40,792 nucleotides of DNA from a virus. How positions within the stretch are numbered: position 1 is the stretch's first letter; every line of letters begins with the position of its first letter. The position numbers and the translations under genes were made by a program. The notes under the pieces are model-generated. The model had not been told where the DNA came from. It ran no database searches and saw nothing but the letters and a program-made list of their open reading frames with translations. Below are positions 11,661 through 19,895 of the stretch, piece by piece. Location: positions 1 through 40,792 of the IMG/VR virus record IMGVR_UViG_3300042559_000319; one strand, 5' to 3'.

Positions 11661-13241
11661 TCAACCCTGCGGCTGAACTTGAGCGGTGAAACCACCGCTT
11701 TCGAACTGGGTAACACGGATCACGATGAATTCTGCGGGGTACTCAAGAGCAACACCAATCTCCATACGAACCTCACCGGAAGCAATAACCGAAGGAGTAT
11801 TGATAGTAGCGTCGCACTTGATGTAGTACGCCTCATTCGCATTGGTGCCACGAAGACCGCCTGCTTCCCAAAGGGGGCGAAGCAGTCGTTCAGCAGTCAT
11901 GCGAAGTTGAGTCCACAGACGCTGATCATTATTCTCAAAAAGAGCAAACTGCGTCGAACGGCGCATGCTTTCCTTGATGTAGATCAGGGTACGTCGGGCC
12001 GAAATGTAACGATCAGCGCCGTAAATCTTACGAGTACGGGCACCCATGATTGCGATACCGGCACCAGCAACGGGACGGATCACATTGATGTTGGCTGAGT
12101 TGAGATCGCCAAGTTCAGTATCGGTGTACTTGGTATCGACACCGACAGCGTTGGAGATCGCTGCAACAAGACCAGCAGGGGCACGGAACACGCCGATAGT
12201 ACTATCGATACGGCTGATAACGCCAGCGATAGAACCACCCGGAGGAATCGTAATAGTTGATCCGGCCTGCTTCGGATTAGGGATGATGATCCATGGAGTA
12301 AATGATGCGACGTACGAATCTCCACTGTGCTGGCTAAGGACAGAGTTGATCTGAGACTTGTATTGAGTCGCAGTCTGCCTGTAGGTGCGGGGAGGCACAT
12401 TGTCGTTGAGGATAAAGAGGTCACCACGGTCGGGGAACGTCGTTGATGAAACGGTACCGGGCGCAATGTACGCCTCAGTGTCATTTCGGTCAGTCGTATA
12501 CCCTACGAGGTTAATAATAAGCGGACCTTCAATTTTGCTCACGGCAGCCTGAGCAGCGGACGGATAGTCGGAACTATCAGGCAAGTCAGGATCTGCACCA
12601 TCTTCAAGAAGAGTAATAACTGCAATATCTTCAGGGACGACAGAAGGATTGAACGATGTAATACGAACTAAGGTTGAACCCGAGTATAGATCGTTGATAG
12701 CAGTATCAACACGGCGTGTACCGGCTGCATCTCCGGTAGCAGTGAGGTACTGGAATCGCTCAACCTCAGAACCATTGCTATAAACAACAATAGTAAATAC
12801 GTCGTTGGTCGAATCAATGGTAGTAATAGTGATACCGATTACATTTCCATTTGAACCGACACTGCGTGCTTCTACTACAAATGCGGGCGTGGGATCTTCA
12901 GCACCATCGGTAACTTCATACGAAGCGGCAGTGCCTTCTTCGCTACCAATAGCACGTTGGATATAACAGGGTCGCCCACCATTTTGGAAGTACGAATAAG
13001 CGGCATACGGAAGGTATGTCGTTACAGTACGAGCATCTGTTGCAGGGTCAAGGATATCGTCAAAGTTTCCAAAGTTGAGAACGTAATCTGACCAAGTATC
13101 ACAGCGAACTGGCTGATCCGTAGGACCAGTTCCAGCGACACCTACAAAAAGGGCAGTTGAGGTGGCAGACGCAGTATCGGCACTGTTAACCAGCAGCGAT
13201 TCTTCGACGTACACACCCGGCTTTCGATATTCAAAAGGCAT
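11661..13241 (-). CDS. Contractile tail sheath protein
   Basis: This 526-residue protein begins with MPFEYRKPGVYVEES and ALFVGVAGTGP, the standard N-terminal extended arm and first strand of sheath proteins. It ends with EYPAEFIVIRVTQFESGG, the conserved C-terminal strand used for handshake contacts between subunits. A central segment with GVISRIDSTIGVFRAPAG and RRTLIYIKESMRRSTQFA matches the conserved inner domain. This gene establishes a contractile (myovirus-type) tail. AGGAGCC lies upstream of ATG 13241. Confidence 0.95.
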   Translation of the reverse strand: MPFEYRKPGVYVEESLLVNSADTASATSTALFVGVAGTGPTDQPVRCDTWSDYVLNFGNFDDILDPATDARTVTTYLPYAAYSYFQNGGRPCYIQRAIGSEEGTAASYEVTDGAEDPTPAFVVEARSVGSNGNVIGITITTIDSTNDVFTIVVYSNGSEVERFQYLTATGDAAGTRRVDTAINDLYSGSTLVRITSFNPSVVPEDIAVITLLEDGADPDLPDSSDYPSAAQAAVSKIEGPLIINLVGYTTDRNDTEAYIAPGTVSSTTFPDRGDLFILNDNVPPRTYRQTATQYKSQINSVLSQHSGDSYVASFTPWIIIPNPKQAGSTITIPPGGSIAGVISRIDSTIGVFRAPAGLVAAISNAVGVDTKYTDTELGDLNSANINVIRPVAGAGIAIMGARTRKIYGADRYISARRTLIYIKESMRRSTQFALFENNDQRLWTQLRMTAERLLRPLWEAGGLRGTNANEAYYIKCDATINTPSVIASGEVRMEIGVALEYPAEFIVIRVTQFESGGFTAQVQPQG

Positions 13242-13297
13242 TTCAGGCTCCTAGGGAGATAAGTGTTAGGGAAATTCGATTAGTATTTGTCATACTT

Positions 13298-14101
13298 CTA
13301 CGAGCCTGACGGCGGTTCGACGGTTACCGGCTCCGCAATTGTATGCTCATCGTCATACTCATGGGAACCTGATTCGTGAGTGGTGATCGGGTTCTCCTTG
13401 TAGATATCCACATGGACCCGACGTGCCTGCTCAACTTCATAAGCCCTGCTCTGAGGAATCTCAGCATCCATAGAGAGGGTGTAGACCTTTCGGAAGATCC
13501 GCTTGCTTCCTGATTCACTCGTCTCCGAGGTATCGGCTGGGCGCATTTCCGTTACTTCACAACGCCGCCATGTATGATCAGCCTCAACGCCGATCCAAAA
13601 TGGGCGAGGTGGAAGGATGTCAGTCATAAATCGGCTGAGAAGATACCGGTCGTGAATAGCCGACCGGGTATGGACCGTTATCTGATACATAAGAGTGTGC
13701 ATTAGATATGGGTCAACATGATAAGACGTGGTGCCGCTCTCATCCTTTTCAGGAAGGGCGCTGGCGACCGAAGGGATGTACATACCCGTTCGGATAAGCC
13801 CCCCGGTAATAGCATCTTCAAACTCACAGTAGTTTTCATCAACTTTGTGAAAACTTGTCCACCGGTCATATGAAGGGTTGATAGCGAGAAAGTCAATTGT
13901 GATAAACGGGAACTTGATCCGACGCTCGCCCTCGGGATAGCGGAACCAAACGTCTACATCGACCATACCCGTCTTATCAGGGACCGTAATACCTGACAGG
14001 TATTCTTTGAGGGCAGCATCCTCAGCAAGAACGAGACCGGTGTGAGCGGAAATGTCCACATCTCCGACGGCAAGATCATAATCCCACTCGGCAGCAGTCA
14101 T
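13298..14101 (-). CDS. Probable neck / tail terminator protein
   Basis: This 267-residue protein lies between a small minor structural protein and the tail sheath, where tail terminator and neck proteins usually sit. It shows MVDVDVWFRYPEGERRIKFPFITIDFLAI and later HTLMYQITVHTRSAIHDRYL, an alpha-beta pattern compatible with terminator proteins. The acidic, Glu-rich tail is probably disordered. Its ATG overlaps the upstream stop (ATGA), so the pair is probably translationally coupled. The function is inferred from gene order; no decisive motif is visible. Confidence 0.55.
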   Translation of the reverse strand: MTAAEWDYDLAVGDVDISAHTGLVLAEDAALKEYLSGITVPDKTGMVDVDVWFRYPEGERRIKFPFITIDFLAINPSYDRWTSFHKVDENYCEFEDAITGGLIRTGMYIPSVASALPEKDESGTTSYHVDPYLMHTLMYQITVHTRSAIHDRYLLSRFMTDILPPRPFWIGVEADHTWRRCEVTEMRPADTSETSESGSKRIFRKVYTLSMDAEIPQSRAYEVEQARRVHVDIYKENPITTHESGSHEYDDEHTIAEPVTVEPPSGS

Positions 14102-14415
14102 TGCTGATCTCCAAACGTGACAGATCTAATTAGCGGGACTGGAGGGTTGGCGGGATCTCCATACTCTGCCGACATAGCCTCGGACATGACATCGGTGTTT
14201 CTGATGCCGATCACATACTTACCGTCTTGAGACCACGTCTCAATATGCTCGGCAACTGGTAGCCATCGCTCAGACTGACGGGCAGCGGTTCGGAGGTTCT
14301 CCTGCACCATAGTCATAGTTCGCTCAGCGGATTCTCGGACAGCACTATTTACTGCTTGGGCGTATGCGTCCAAGGCAGCAAAAAAACCTGCACCGATGTG
14401 CAGCGAATCTGCCAC
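14098..14415 (-). CDS. Small neck/head-completion protein
   Basis: An in-frame TTG lies at 14421, but GTG 14415 has GGAGG seven bases upstream and is the better start, giving 105 residues. The protein is alpha-helical at the start (FFAALDAYAQAVNSAVRESAER), then has WSQDGKYVIGIRNTD and a short C-terminus ending IRSVTFGDQQ. That helix-then-beta form is like HK97 gp10-type and minor tail/neck proteins. Position before the terminator-like gene supports a head-tail joining role. The 95 bases upstream (14416-14510) hold its ribosome-binding site and no clear promoter. Confidence 0.6.
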   Translation of the reverse strand: MADSLHIGAGFFAALDAYAQAVNSAVRESAERTMTMVQENLRTAARQSERWLPVAEHIETWSQDGKYVIGIRNTDVMSEAMSAEYGDPANPPVPLIRSVTFGDQQ

Positions 14416-14510
14416 TTCCAAGCCTCCAAGGCGATGTTCTAATGGGAGAACTGGCCGCTCAGCCGGTTCCTATTCCAATAATACACTATGGGGGCGGTAT
14501 GAGCCGACTA

Positions 14511-15521
14511 TCAGGCGTTAGCGGTGGTGTTAGCCGTAGCGGGCACAGTACCGGTGTCCGTAATCCAGTCTTGGTAATCACCATGGACCTCAGCAGTTAG
14601 GACCCGGTGCGAACCATAAGCATTTGGATTGTAACCTAGATCGGTATACCACAGACGAAAATACCTAGTAGAAAAGGGACTGAGTTCAAAATCGCAAGGG
14701 ATTATCTGAAAGCCAAAAACCTCGCCACCCTGCCAATACCTACCTGTCCAAGCAAAATTTGGGTAAGCAAACTCATCAAGAGACACTGTTGAAGCACGGT
14801 TACCAGTAGGAAGGTTATATAGTGCAACGATCTTTCTCCTAGCGCCACCGGCAGCAAGAGTAAACCCTAGCCATTCAGAACCACCGGGCCACGCCCAACT
14901 CTGTCCCGTCCAGTATGTTCCGCTATCGTTGTCAAAGGCTTTACTACCATGGTACCTATAGTCCCCGTAAGGCTCACCGGGCCACTGTGACTGGGTCCAG
15001 TATGCAGGAATGAAATTAACGGTGGCTCCCCAGCGTGAGTTGTCATAAGGAACAGGTGCTGCCCCGATTACTACTCGTAGACGAGTGCCACCGGCAGTAT
15101 TGGTGGAGAAAGTTTGGGAAAGACCGGCTGCCCCAAAACTCTTAAGTCTGACGTAGTAGGTAGTACTTGAGGCAGCAAAGGTATGTGTGTATGACGTTAC
15201 GTTGCCGACATCTATATCGGGGCCGATTTGATTGTCGCTTGCGTCATATACGGACAAGAAATATTTAGTAACCGGAGCGCCAGTCGTTGGTGCTGTCCAA
15301 GTAAACGTGACTTGTCTATTAGACCCATTACCACCGCTACCAGTAAACGAGGTGGCTGCATTTGGATAAGCAACATATCCGCTATCTACCCAAGCGCCAC
15401 CTTGTTTTACTTTTACCGATATGGCGGTTCTCCACTGGCCGTCGGATTTAACCCTAATAGACCCCGCAGCGGGGGTAGTCCACGAACTATCAGATGTCTG
15501 ATGCTTGATTCTAAGGGCCAT
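14511..15521 (-). CDS. Fibronectin type III / discoidin-like virion protein
   Basis: ATG 15521 overlaps the upstream TGA (TGATG) and is preferred over an in-frame TTG at 15533, giving 336 residues. An N-terminal SIRVKSDGQWRTAISVKVKQ-type segment is followed by an FN3-like domain at about residues 60-150 (VTFTWTAPTTGAPVTKYFLSV, ending YYVRLKSFGAAG). Residues about 180-320 resemble a discoidin/F5-8C-like beta-sandwich (SKAFDNDSGTYWTG, then SEWLGFTLAAGGARRKIVAL). Such domains bind sugars, so a receptor or surface-adhesion role is plausible. It follows a shaft-like fibre gene and is probably part of the same appendage. Confidence 0.68.
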   Translation of the reverse strand: MALRIKHQTSDSSWTTPAAGSIRVKSDGQWRTAISVKVKQGGAWVDSGYVAYPNAATSFTGSGGNGSNRQVTFTWTAPTTGAPVTKYFLSVYDASDNQIGPDIDVGNVTSYTHTFAASSTTYYVRLKSFGAAGLSQTFSTNTAGGTRLRVVIGAAPVPYDNSRWGATVNFIPAYWTQSQWPGEPYGDYRYHGSKAFDNDSGTYWTGQSWAWPGGSEWLGFTLAAGGARRKIVALYNLPTGNRASTVSLDEFAYPNFAWTGRYWQGGEVFGFQIIPCDFELSPFSTRYFRLWYTDLGYNPNAYGSHRVLTAEVHGDYQDWITDTGTVPATANTTANA

Positions 15522-16516
15522 CAGGAGATCCAAATAGTCCCTTCGGGATAGTCACCAACAGTCGGAGTACCCGACGATTGGTAAATAACCCAAGCATTTT
15601 TAGTAGTAGTTCCCGAAGTCCCGTAATAGAAATTAGAGGTAGTGCGAATAGCCTGACTAGATGCTGCATTAAAGATTAGATCTTTACCAGTCGCTGAAAG
15701 TACTGAAGGGTTAGTACCACCAACCACGACAGTCCCGTTAGCCGTAACAATACCGCTGGCGGTAATTGCCGCAGCCGTAGTAGCACCCGTAACGCCGAGA
15801 GTGGTGGAGACCGTAGTGGCAGACAGGGCGGAAGTACCGGATACGGTAAGACCTCCGGTAAGCGCTGTGGTACCAGTGATATTAGCCCCGGCAGTTGTAT
15901 TGATACTTCCTGTAACCCTTACCGGGTTATTGATCTCAAGAGTAGTAGCGCTACCTACAGCCGTAGATGTCGTGACGGTAACAGCATTAGATCCCGAGGT
16001 ATTAATAACAAGGCCCGAGGACGAAGTGCTGATAGAACCTGCCAACCCGGCTTTAAGGGAGGTCAGGTAACCGGTCAGCGTTGTGGACTCAGAGACAGTG
16101 AGCGCTCCACTAATCGTAGTGGTAGTACCCGTAGCGCCGATAGATACCGCACCGCTTGTATTGTTGATAGTGATACCAGTACCGTCAGAAGCAGACGAAG
16201 CCTTCAATTCTGACGTAGAAGAACCATCTTTGATCAATAAGTGCTTAGATGAAGTAATGGTCTTGAATGAATAAGGAGACGTAGATGTAGTACTGACAAT
16301 AAGAGAATCGTCACTATCGTTGTAAAACACACGACCGTTAGCGAAGTTAGCAGTCTTTACCCCGGTATCACTGGGGTTGGATGCTGATGGGTTAGCGACA
16401 TTGATGCGTACAATCGACCTTTCCTGAAGCCATGTAGCATCAGCATCACGCCAGTTATCGCTGAGATCGACCCAGTCGGCATCGCCGTATCCATCAATAG
16501 TAAGTGGTTCAGCCAT
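15521..16516 (-). CDS. Tail-fibre shaft-like repetitive protein
   Basis: This 331-residue protein has an N-terminal adaptor-like part (residues 1-120). It is followed by about 150 residues of Thr/Ser/Ala/Gly-rich units with alternating hydrophobics, such as GALTVSESTTLTGYL and GGLTVSGTSALSATTV. Units recur roughly every 12-20 residues, as in trimeric beta-structured fibre shafts. The C-terminus has a FYYGTSGTTTKNAWVIYQS strand pair. It is followed directly by the FN3/discoidin-like gene (overlapping stop and start), so the pair may form one fibre plus its tip. Family assignment is by composition, not by a conserved domain. Confidence 0.65.
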   Translation of the reverse strand: MAEPLTIDGYGDADWVDLSDNWRDADATWLQERSIVRINVANPSASNPSDTGVKTANFANGRVFYNDSDDSLIVSTTSTSPYSFKTITSSKHLLIKDGSSTSELKASSASDGTGITINNTSGAVSIGATGTTTTISGALTVSESTTLTGYLTSLKAGLAGSISTSSSGLVINTSGSNAVTVTTSTAVGSATTLEINNPVRVTGSINTTAGANITGTTALTGGLTVSGTSALSATTVSTTLGVTGATTAAAITASGIVTANGTVVVGGTNPSVLSATGKDLIFNAASSQAIRTTSNFYYGTSGTTTKNAWVIYQSSGTPTVGDYPEGTIWIS

Positions 16517-17065
16517 TTAAATATCTCCGTCAGTAGGGGGAGGCGGTGGAGGGGGAGGCGGTGAGAGATCGGGAAAAAGGTCGAACACCCGTTCATCTTC
16601 AGGCTGAGTCTCAATGCCGGAAACTCCGACAATGACATCCTGACGGGCACGGCCCTTGATCTGAAAGTTGCTGATCTCGTAGTAGCGACCGTCGTAGTAG
16701 AGGATGTCGTTTAGACGGTCATCCCACCATGGTTTACCGGAAGGCTTCTCATCCCAAGTACGACCGCCATGGGCTTCAGTAGCACCGACCCCGGTCTCAT
16801 TGATAGTGCGTGCAGAACATGCAAATCTAAGGCGCTGAGTTGGGCGACGGCCTTCGGGTCCGTAGGTCTCGGTATCTTCGATCTGATCGATCCATAGGAC
16901 TGGTACAGCGATGCCGGGAAGATAGTTCCTACCGCCTTCGTCATATACAGAGTCATACGACGAATCCACGTCGAATTTGAACCAAATCAGACCTTCGCCC
17001 ATCTTGTTCTGATATCTGTTTAGTTCCTTATAAATATGATTGGTCTCCCTACGGGTATCAATCAT
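16517..17065 (-). CDS. Probable head-tail connector protein with poly-proline tail
   Basis: This 182-residue protein shows LIWFKFDVDSSYDSVYDEGG, PGIAVPVLWIDQIED and a long C-terminal segment LYYDGRYYEISNFQIKG. The last pattern (tyrosine-rich 'D-G-R-Y-Y-E-I-x-x-x') is common in head-closure/neck proteins that form small beta barrels. The C-terminus has nine consecutive prolines before TDGDI. Its start overlaps the stop of the gene at 17062 (ATGA). Function is inferred from gene order and this motif; confidence is moderate. Confidence 0.52.
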   Translation of the reverse strand: MIDTRRETNHIYKELNRYQNKMGEGLIWFKFDVDSSYDSVYDEGGRNYLPGIAVPVLWIDQIEDTETYGPEGRRPTQRLRFACSARTINETGVGATEAHGGRTWDEKPSGKPWWDDRLNDILYYDGRYYEISNFQIKGRARQDVIVGVSGIETQPEDERVFDLFPDLSPPPPPPPPPTDGDI

Positions 17066-17874
17066 GGGTTACCGCCTGTACCTAGTGACCCCCAGCCTCC
17101 ATACCCGAGGTCGTAAGATTCAGTCTGCATGTTGGGATCTTGAGAACCCCAAAATGCTTCCTCATCCTCAAATGGTGTGGATTCGCCGGGGTCGATCAGC
17201 GGACGAATACGGATAGGCGGTCGTGGGTTATCAATCTCACGGCCACGATAGAGAGGCGCATAGCGGTTGGAAAGTCGGGTAATACGTCGAAGAGTGTGCA
17301 TCTCAATGCGCTTGAGACCAACATTGAGCATCGCTGCCTTCTCTTCGTAACGCTTTTCCCAGTACTGAATGAGGGTCTGCACCTGCTGGAATCGCTGGTG
17401 AGCGGGGATGTTCATACCCTCAGGAGAGGAAATATCAATATCGGTGGCGAACTCAGCAAGCAAAGACCACAGTGCTCCGACGAGAGCACCGATACCCATT
17501 ACCTCTACTTCAGCGCCCATAATGGATTGAAGATCCACTCCGGGTCGATGATGCATATGTTCTGTGATGATTACCTGAGAAAAGAAGTCAAGGTCCTCAT
17601 CAAGGAACCACTGATAGTACATACCCGATACATAGACCCCATCCGCATACTGGGAGGGATTGGGGATCTTGAGTAGACCCCCACGGGCGTTGACCACAAA
17701 GTCAGTAACAGCAGCGCCTTCGTCATTGTCGATAACAGAGACAGAAGAAGGCTCTACCAAAGGATGGGGGAGACGGAGAGTTGCGCCTGTTGTCGCAAAG
17801 TTGATTTCGAAGAAAGTTCCGAAATCACGACTAAGTTTACGCGCTACAGACGAGACTTCTGCCAATGTTGTCAT
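17062..17874 (-). CDS. Uncharacterised connector-like virion protein
   Basis: This 270-residue protein has an N-terminal beta-rich part (DFGTFFEINFATTGATLRL, VSVIDNDEGAAVTDFVV). A helical middle contains WSLLAEFATDID and FQQVQTLIQYWEKRYEEKAAML, followed by a basic Arg-rich helix and a Gly-rich end. No family is recognised with certainty. Place just before the neck-like gene, with overlapping stop and start, suggests a head-tail adaptor. A TACTAT box lies at 17881-17886, exactly six bases upstream of ATG 17874, similar to the compact promoters elsewhere in this window, but no -35 box is clear. Confidence 0.6.
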   Translation of the reverse strand: MTTLAEVSSVARKLSRDFGTFFEINFATTGATLRLPHPLVEPSSVSVIDNDEGAAVTDFVVNARGGLLKIPNPSQYADGVYVSGMYYQWFLDEDLDFFSQVIITEHMHHRPGVDLQSIMGAEVEVMGIGALVGALWSLLAEFATDIDISSPEGMNIPAHQRFQQVQTLIQYWEKRYEEKAAMLNVGLKRIEMHTLRRITRLSNRYAPLYRGREIDNPRPPIRIRPLIDPGESTPFEDEEAFWGSQDPNMQTESYDLGYGGWGSLGTGGNP

Positions 17875-17891
17875 ACACCTATAGTACCCTA

Positions 17892-18038
17892 TCAGGCGGT
17901 ATCAGCCGAGAAAGCCTCTGTATCAAGGGCTTGGACCTGCTCAAGGGCCTTCTTTAGGATGATATTCTCTAGAATCAGTTGCTTATTGCGCTCTAGAACC
18001 TCATCAATGATGGCCTGAAGATCGATATCAATATCCAT
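17892..18038 (-). CDS. Small helical protein (48 aa), uncharacterised
   Basis: This short gene starts at ATG 18038 with AAGGGAG a few bases upstream, and it overlaps the end of the gene at 18028 by 11 bases. The product is acidic and almost wholly helical (DIDLQAIIDEVLERNKQLIL, then ENIILKKALEQVQAL), with heptad-like leucine/isoleucine spacing that suggests a short coiled coil. It lies in a tight set of three very small genes between the oxygenase and the connector-like genes. No function can be assigned. Confidence 0.68.
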   Translation of the reverse strand: MDIDIDLQAIIDEVLERNKQLILENIILKKALEQVQALDTEAFSADTA

Positions 18039-18252
18039 TAGTTTCTCCCTTAACACGACCGCCAGTGATAGTTCTAACCACTTCTTCGGCCCTAGCGACA
18101 GTTAGTACCTTGAAGTCTTCTTTATTAAGAACTTTCCTGACTACATCTTCACTGTTGCCACCGCTTAGAATCGCATATGTATGAATAAGTGCGTTGTTCA
18201 GATCATTAATTTCAGACATCATGTCTGCGATTACTTCAGGAATCTTCGTCAT
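18028..18252 (-). CDS. Small protein (74 aa), uncharacterised
   Basis: The product is 74 residues and helical at first (KIPEVIADMMSEINDLNNALIH), then has EDVVRKVLNKEDFKVL and a basic Gly-rich end. The gene overlaps its neighbours at both ends by 11-17 bases, typical of a tightly packed phage operon. No clear ribosome-binding site precedes ATG 18252, so it may depend on coupling with the upstream small gene. No family recognised. Confidence 0.65.
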   Translation of the reverse strand: MTKIPEVIADMMSEINDLNNALIHTYAILSGGNSEDVVRKVLNKEDFKVLTVARAEEVVRTITGGRVKGETNGY

Positions 18253-18376
18253 TTAGCGCTCGTTTACAGGCTTCTACAAATACATCCCAGTCGTATTTAT
18301 CTCCAAAAGCCGAGTATGCGGCAATGGTTGAGATTACTTCTCGGGGAAGTTCAATGGTGATCGTGTCTTTCTTCAT
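18236..18376 (-). CDS. Small protein (46 aa), uncharacterised
   Basis: ATG 18376 has GGAGAG five bases upstream. The 46-residue product starts KKDTITIELPREVISTIAAY and ends in a helix with WDVFVEACKRALNDED. The 'TIELPREV' start resembles small ribbon-helix-helix or CopG-like proteins, which often begin with a strand then a helix, but the length is short and this is only a hint. The gene overlaps the end of the oxygenase gene by 26 bases and the start of the 74-residue gene by 17. Confidence 0.6.
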   Translation of the reverse strand: MKKDTITIELPREVISTIAAYSAFGDKYDWDVFVEACKRALNDEDS

Positions 18377-19115
18377 CAGGCTCTCCAGTCTCTGAAATAT
18401 CTCGATTGTTGTGAATCAGCATAACCCCATCAGTGTTATCACATTTTGGGGGGATGTATCCCTCAATGTGGGAGTTAGGGTCATCAAATACAGGGTCAGT
18501 CTTTAGGTTTGGGTCATTAGTTACAAATGTACTAATGATAAATTTATCCCCTGATAGGGGGACTAGTCCAGCATGTCTGAACGTCCAAGTAGCCGGAAAT
18601 ACTAGCACACGGCCTTTTTTGGCAGAAACTGTTATTTCCCAGTCAACAAATTCTGTTTCCCCACCCACTTCGACATCGTTTAAATAAATAACTAGAGCCA
18701 AAATACGATTGTTATCTCCCAAAGACCACGGAACAGAATCGACATGAGTGCGATAATAACCTAGGTTTTGATGATATCTCTGTAACTGATATCCCGAATC
18801 TTTGAGATATATGGCCTTATGTAGAGTGTCGATCTTCTCAACATAGTGGGCTAGAACCCCAGTAAGTGCTGTATGTACCTCATAATCCAACTGGGCAAGG
18901 CTTCGGTGCCACCAATCTGATGGGGCCTCTTCCGTCCTAAGGTCTACGGAACATTTTACGTCAGACATAACTCCACTAATAGTCTTTCCGGGGGTGAAAG
19001 ACTGTTCATTAGTAATGAAGTCAGACGACAGTCTGTCGCACACATCTGACGGTATGGCATTATCATATACAGCGACGTATTTCTGCTTACCTAGTGGGTA
19101 ATACACCTCAAGCAT
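18351..19115 (-). CDS. 2-oxoglutarate/Fe(II)-dependent oxygenase (prolyl-hydroxylase-like)
   Basis: This 254-residue protein has the full facial triad of the superfamily: H124-x-D126 in YRTHVDSVPW and distal H181 in TFRHAGLVPL. K191 (GDKFIISTF) is a candidate for 2-oxoglutarate binding, at the normal distance after the distal His. LALVIYLNDVEVGGETEF is the typical strand pair of prolyl-4-hydroxylase-like enzymes. These enzymes hydroxylate side chains using O2 and 2-oxoglutarate. The gene is two genes after a collagen-like fibre gene, so the fibre is the natural candidate substrate, though this is inference. The last about 50 residues are acidic and His-rich at the end. Confidence 0.88.
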   Translation of the reverse strand: MLEVYYPLGKQKYVAVYDNAIPSDVCDRLSSDFITNEQSFTPGKTISGVMSDVKCSVDLRTEEAPSDWWHRSLAQLDYEVHTALTGVLAHYVEKIDTLHKAIYLKDSGYQLQRYHQNLGYYRTHVDSVPWSLGDNNRILALVIYLNDVEVGGETEFVDWEITVSAKKGRVLVFPATWTFRHAGLVPLSGDKFIISTFVTNDPNLKTDPVFDDPNSHIEGYIPPKCDNTDGVMLIHNNRDISETGEPDEERHDHH

Positions 19116-19122
19116 GAGACCC

Positions 19123-19884
19123 TCATTGATTTATAGATACTGGAAATCCATATCCTACAGGACTATCCACAATCTTATCGTGGAGCCAATACGATAGTTC
19201 ATCAGTCATATCGGGAGGAGTGGTGCGTTCTCTAGCGTCAGTGCTACCGCTTAGATATTTCACTACAAATTGATCAGGTACCTCGGAGCGAATCCACTCC
19301 TCTAGTTCTGCTGGAACATCAAGTTCAGTAAGTAGGAGGTCTGCCGTGATGGCTGGCGCAACGTCTGCATCTAAAAGAATATGAGCGTCTCTCCACTCAA
19401 ACATAAGTTTGAGTAATTCTTGGAGAGTGCGGGCTTCCACATTCCAGTGAGATACCACAAATAGGTCGTCGGCATCTTTGTCGTGAGCCTCTATGTAAGA
19501 AATGTATCCGTGCGGAAGTAGTGAAATAACGGGCGAACTAATGCGTAGCAAATTCTGATCCCCAAACCCGTTCTCGCACATGATGCCATATACGGGATTG
19601 GGGTCTAGTTTTCCGCAAGAACAATTACCGTTGCCATCGGGTTCGTGAAACGACATAGGGCCGATAACCCCACCGTCGCATCTTCCCTCTTCATTCCATT
19701 CAAGAGGAATGAATTGTGCTGAAGCAAACCCGAACATACCAATTTGGTCTGTCCCGTTAACTGTCTTAGCAAAATAGCCGACAGCACCCATATGGTTGGG
19801 TTCGTCTTGTATAAGGATCTTAGGTCGTTCTAGGGGTGGTAACCCCTCTGCTATTGACGGTTCTTGCTCATTGACATCGCTCAT
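19123..19884 (-). CDS. Uncharacterised protein between fibre and oxygenase
   Basis: The product is 253 residues and mostly beta-rich with an acidic character. Visible points are a Cys-bearing stretch (RCDGGVIGPM, then NGNCSCGKLDPNPVYGIMCEN) that could hold a metal or disulfide, and a helical segment ARTLQELLKLMFEWRDAHIL. GGAG lies upstream of ATG 19884. It stands between the collagen-like fibre and the oxygenase with gaps of only 11 and 7 bases, so the three are surely co-transcribed. It could be a fibre chaperone or an accessory of the enzyme; there is no sequence proof. Confidence 0.7.
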   Translation of the reverse strand: MSDVNEQEPSIAEGLPPLERPKILIQDEPNHMGAVGYFAKTVNGTDQIGMFGFASAQFIPLEWNEEGRCDGGVIGPMSFHEPDGNGNCSCGKLDPNPVYGIMCENGFGDQNLLRISSPVISLLPHGYISYIEAHDKDADDLFVVSHWNVEARTLQELLKLMFEWRDAHILLDADVAPAITADLLLTELDVPAELEEWIRSEVPDQFVVKYLSGSTDARERTTPPDMTDELSYWLHDKIVDSPVGYGFPVSINQ

Positions 19885-19895
19885 TGTTTACACTC

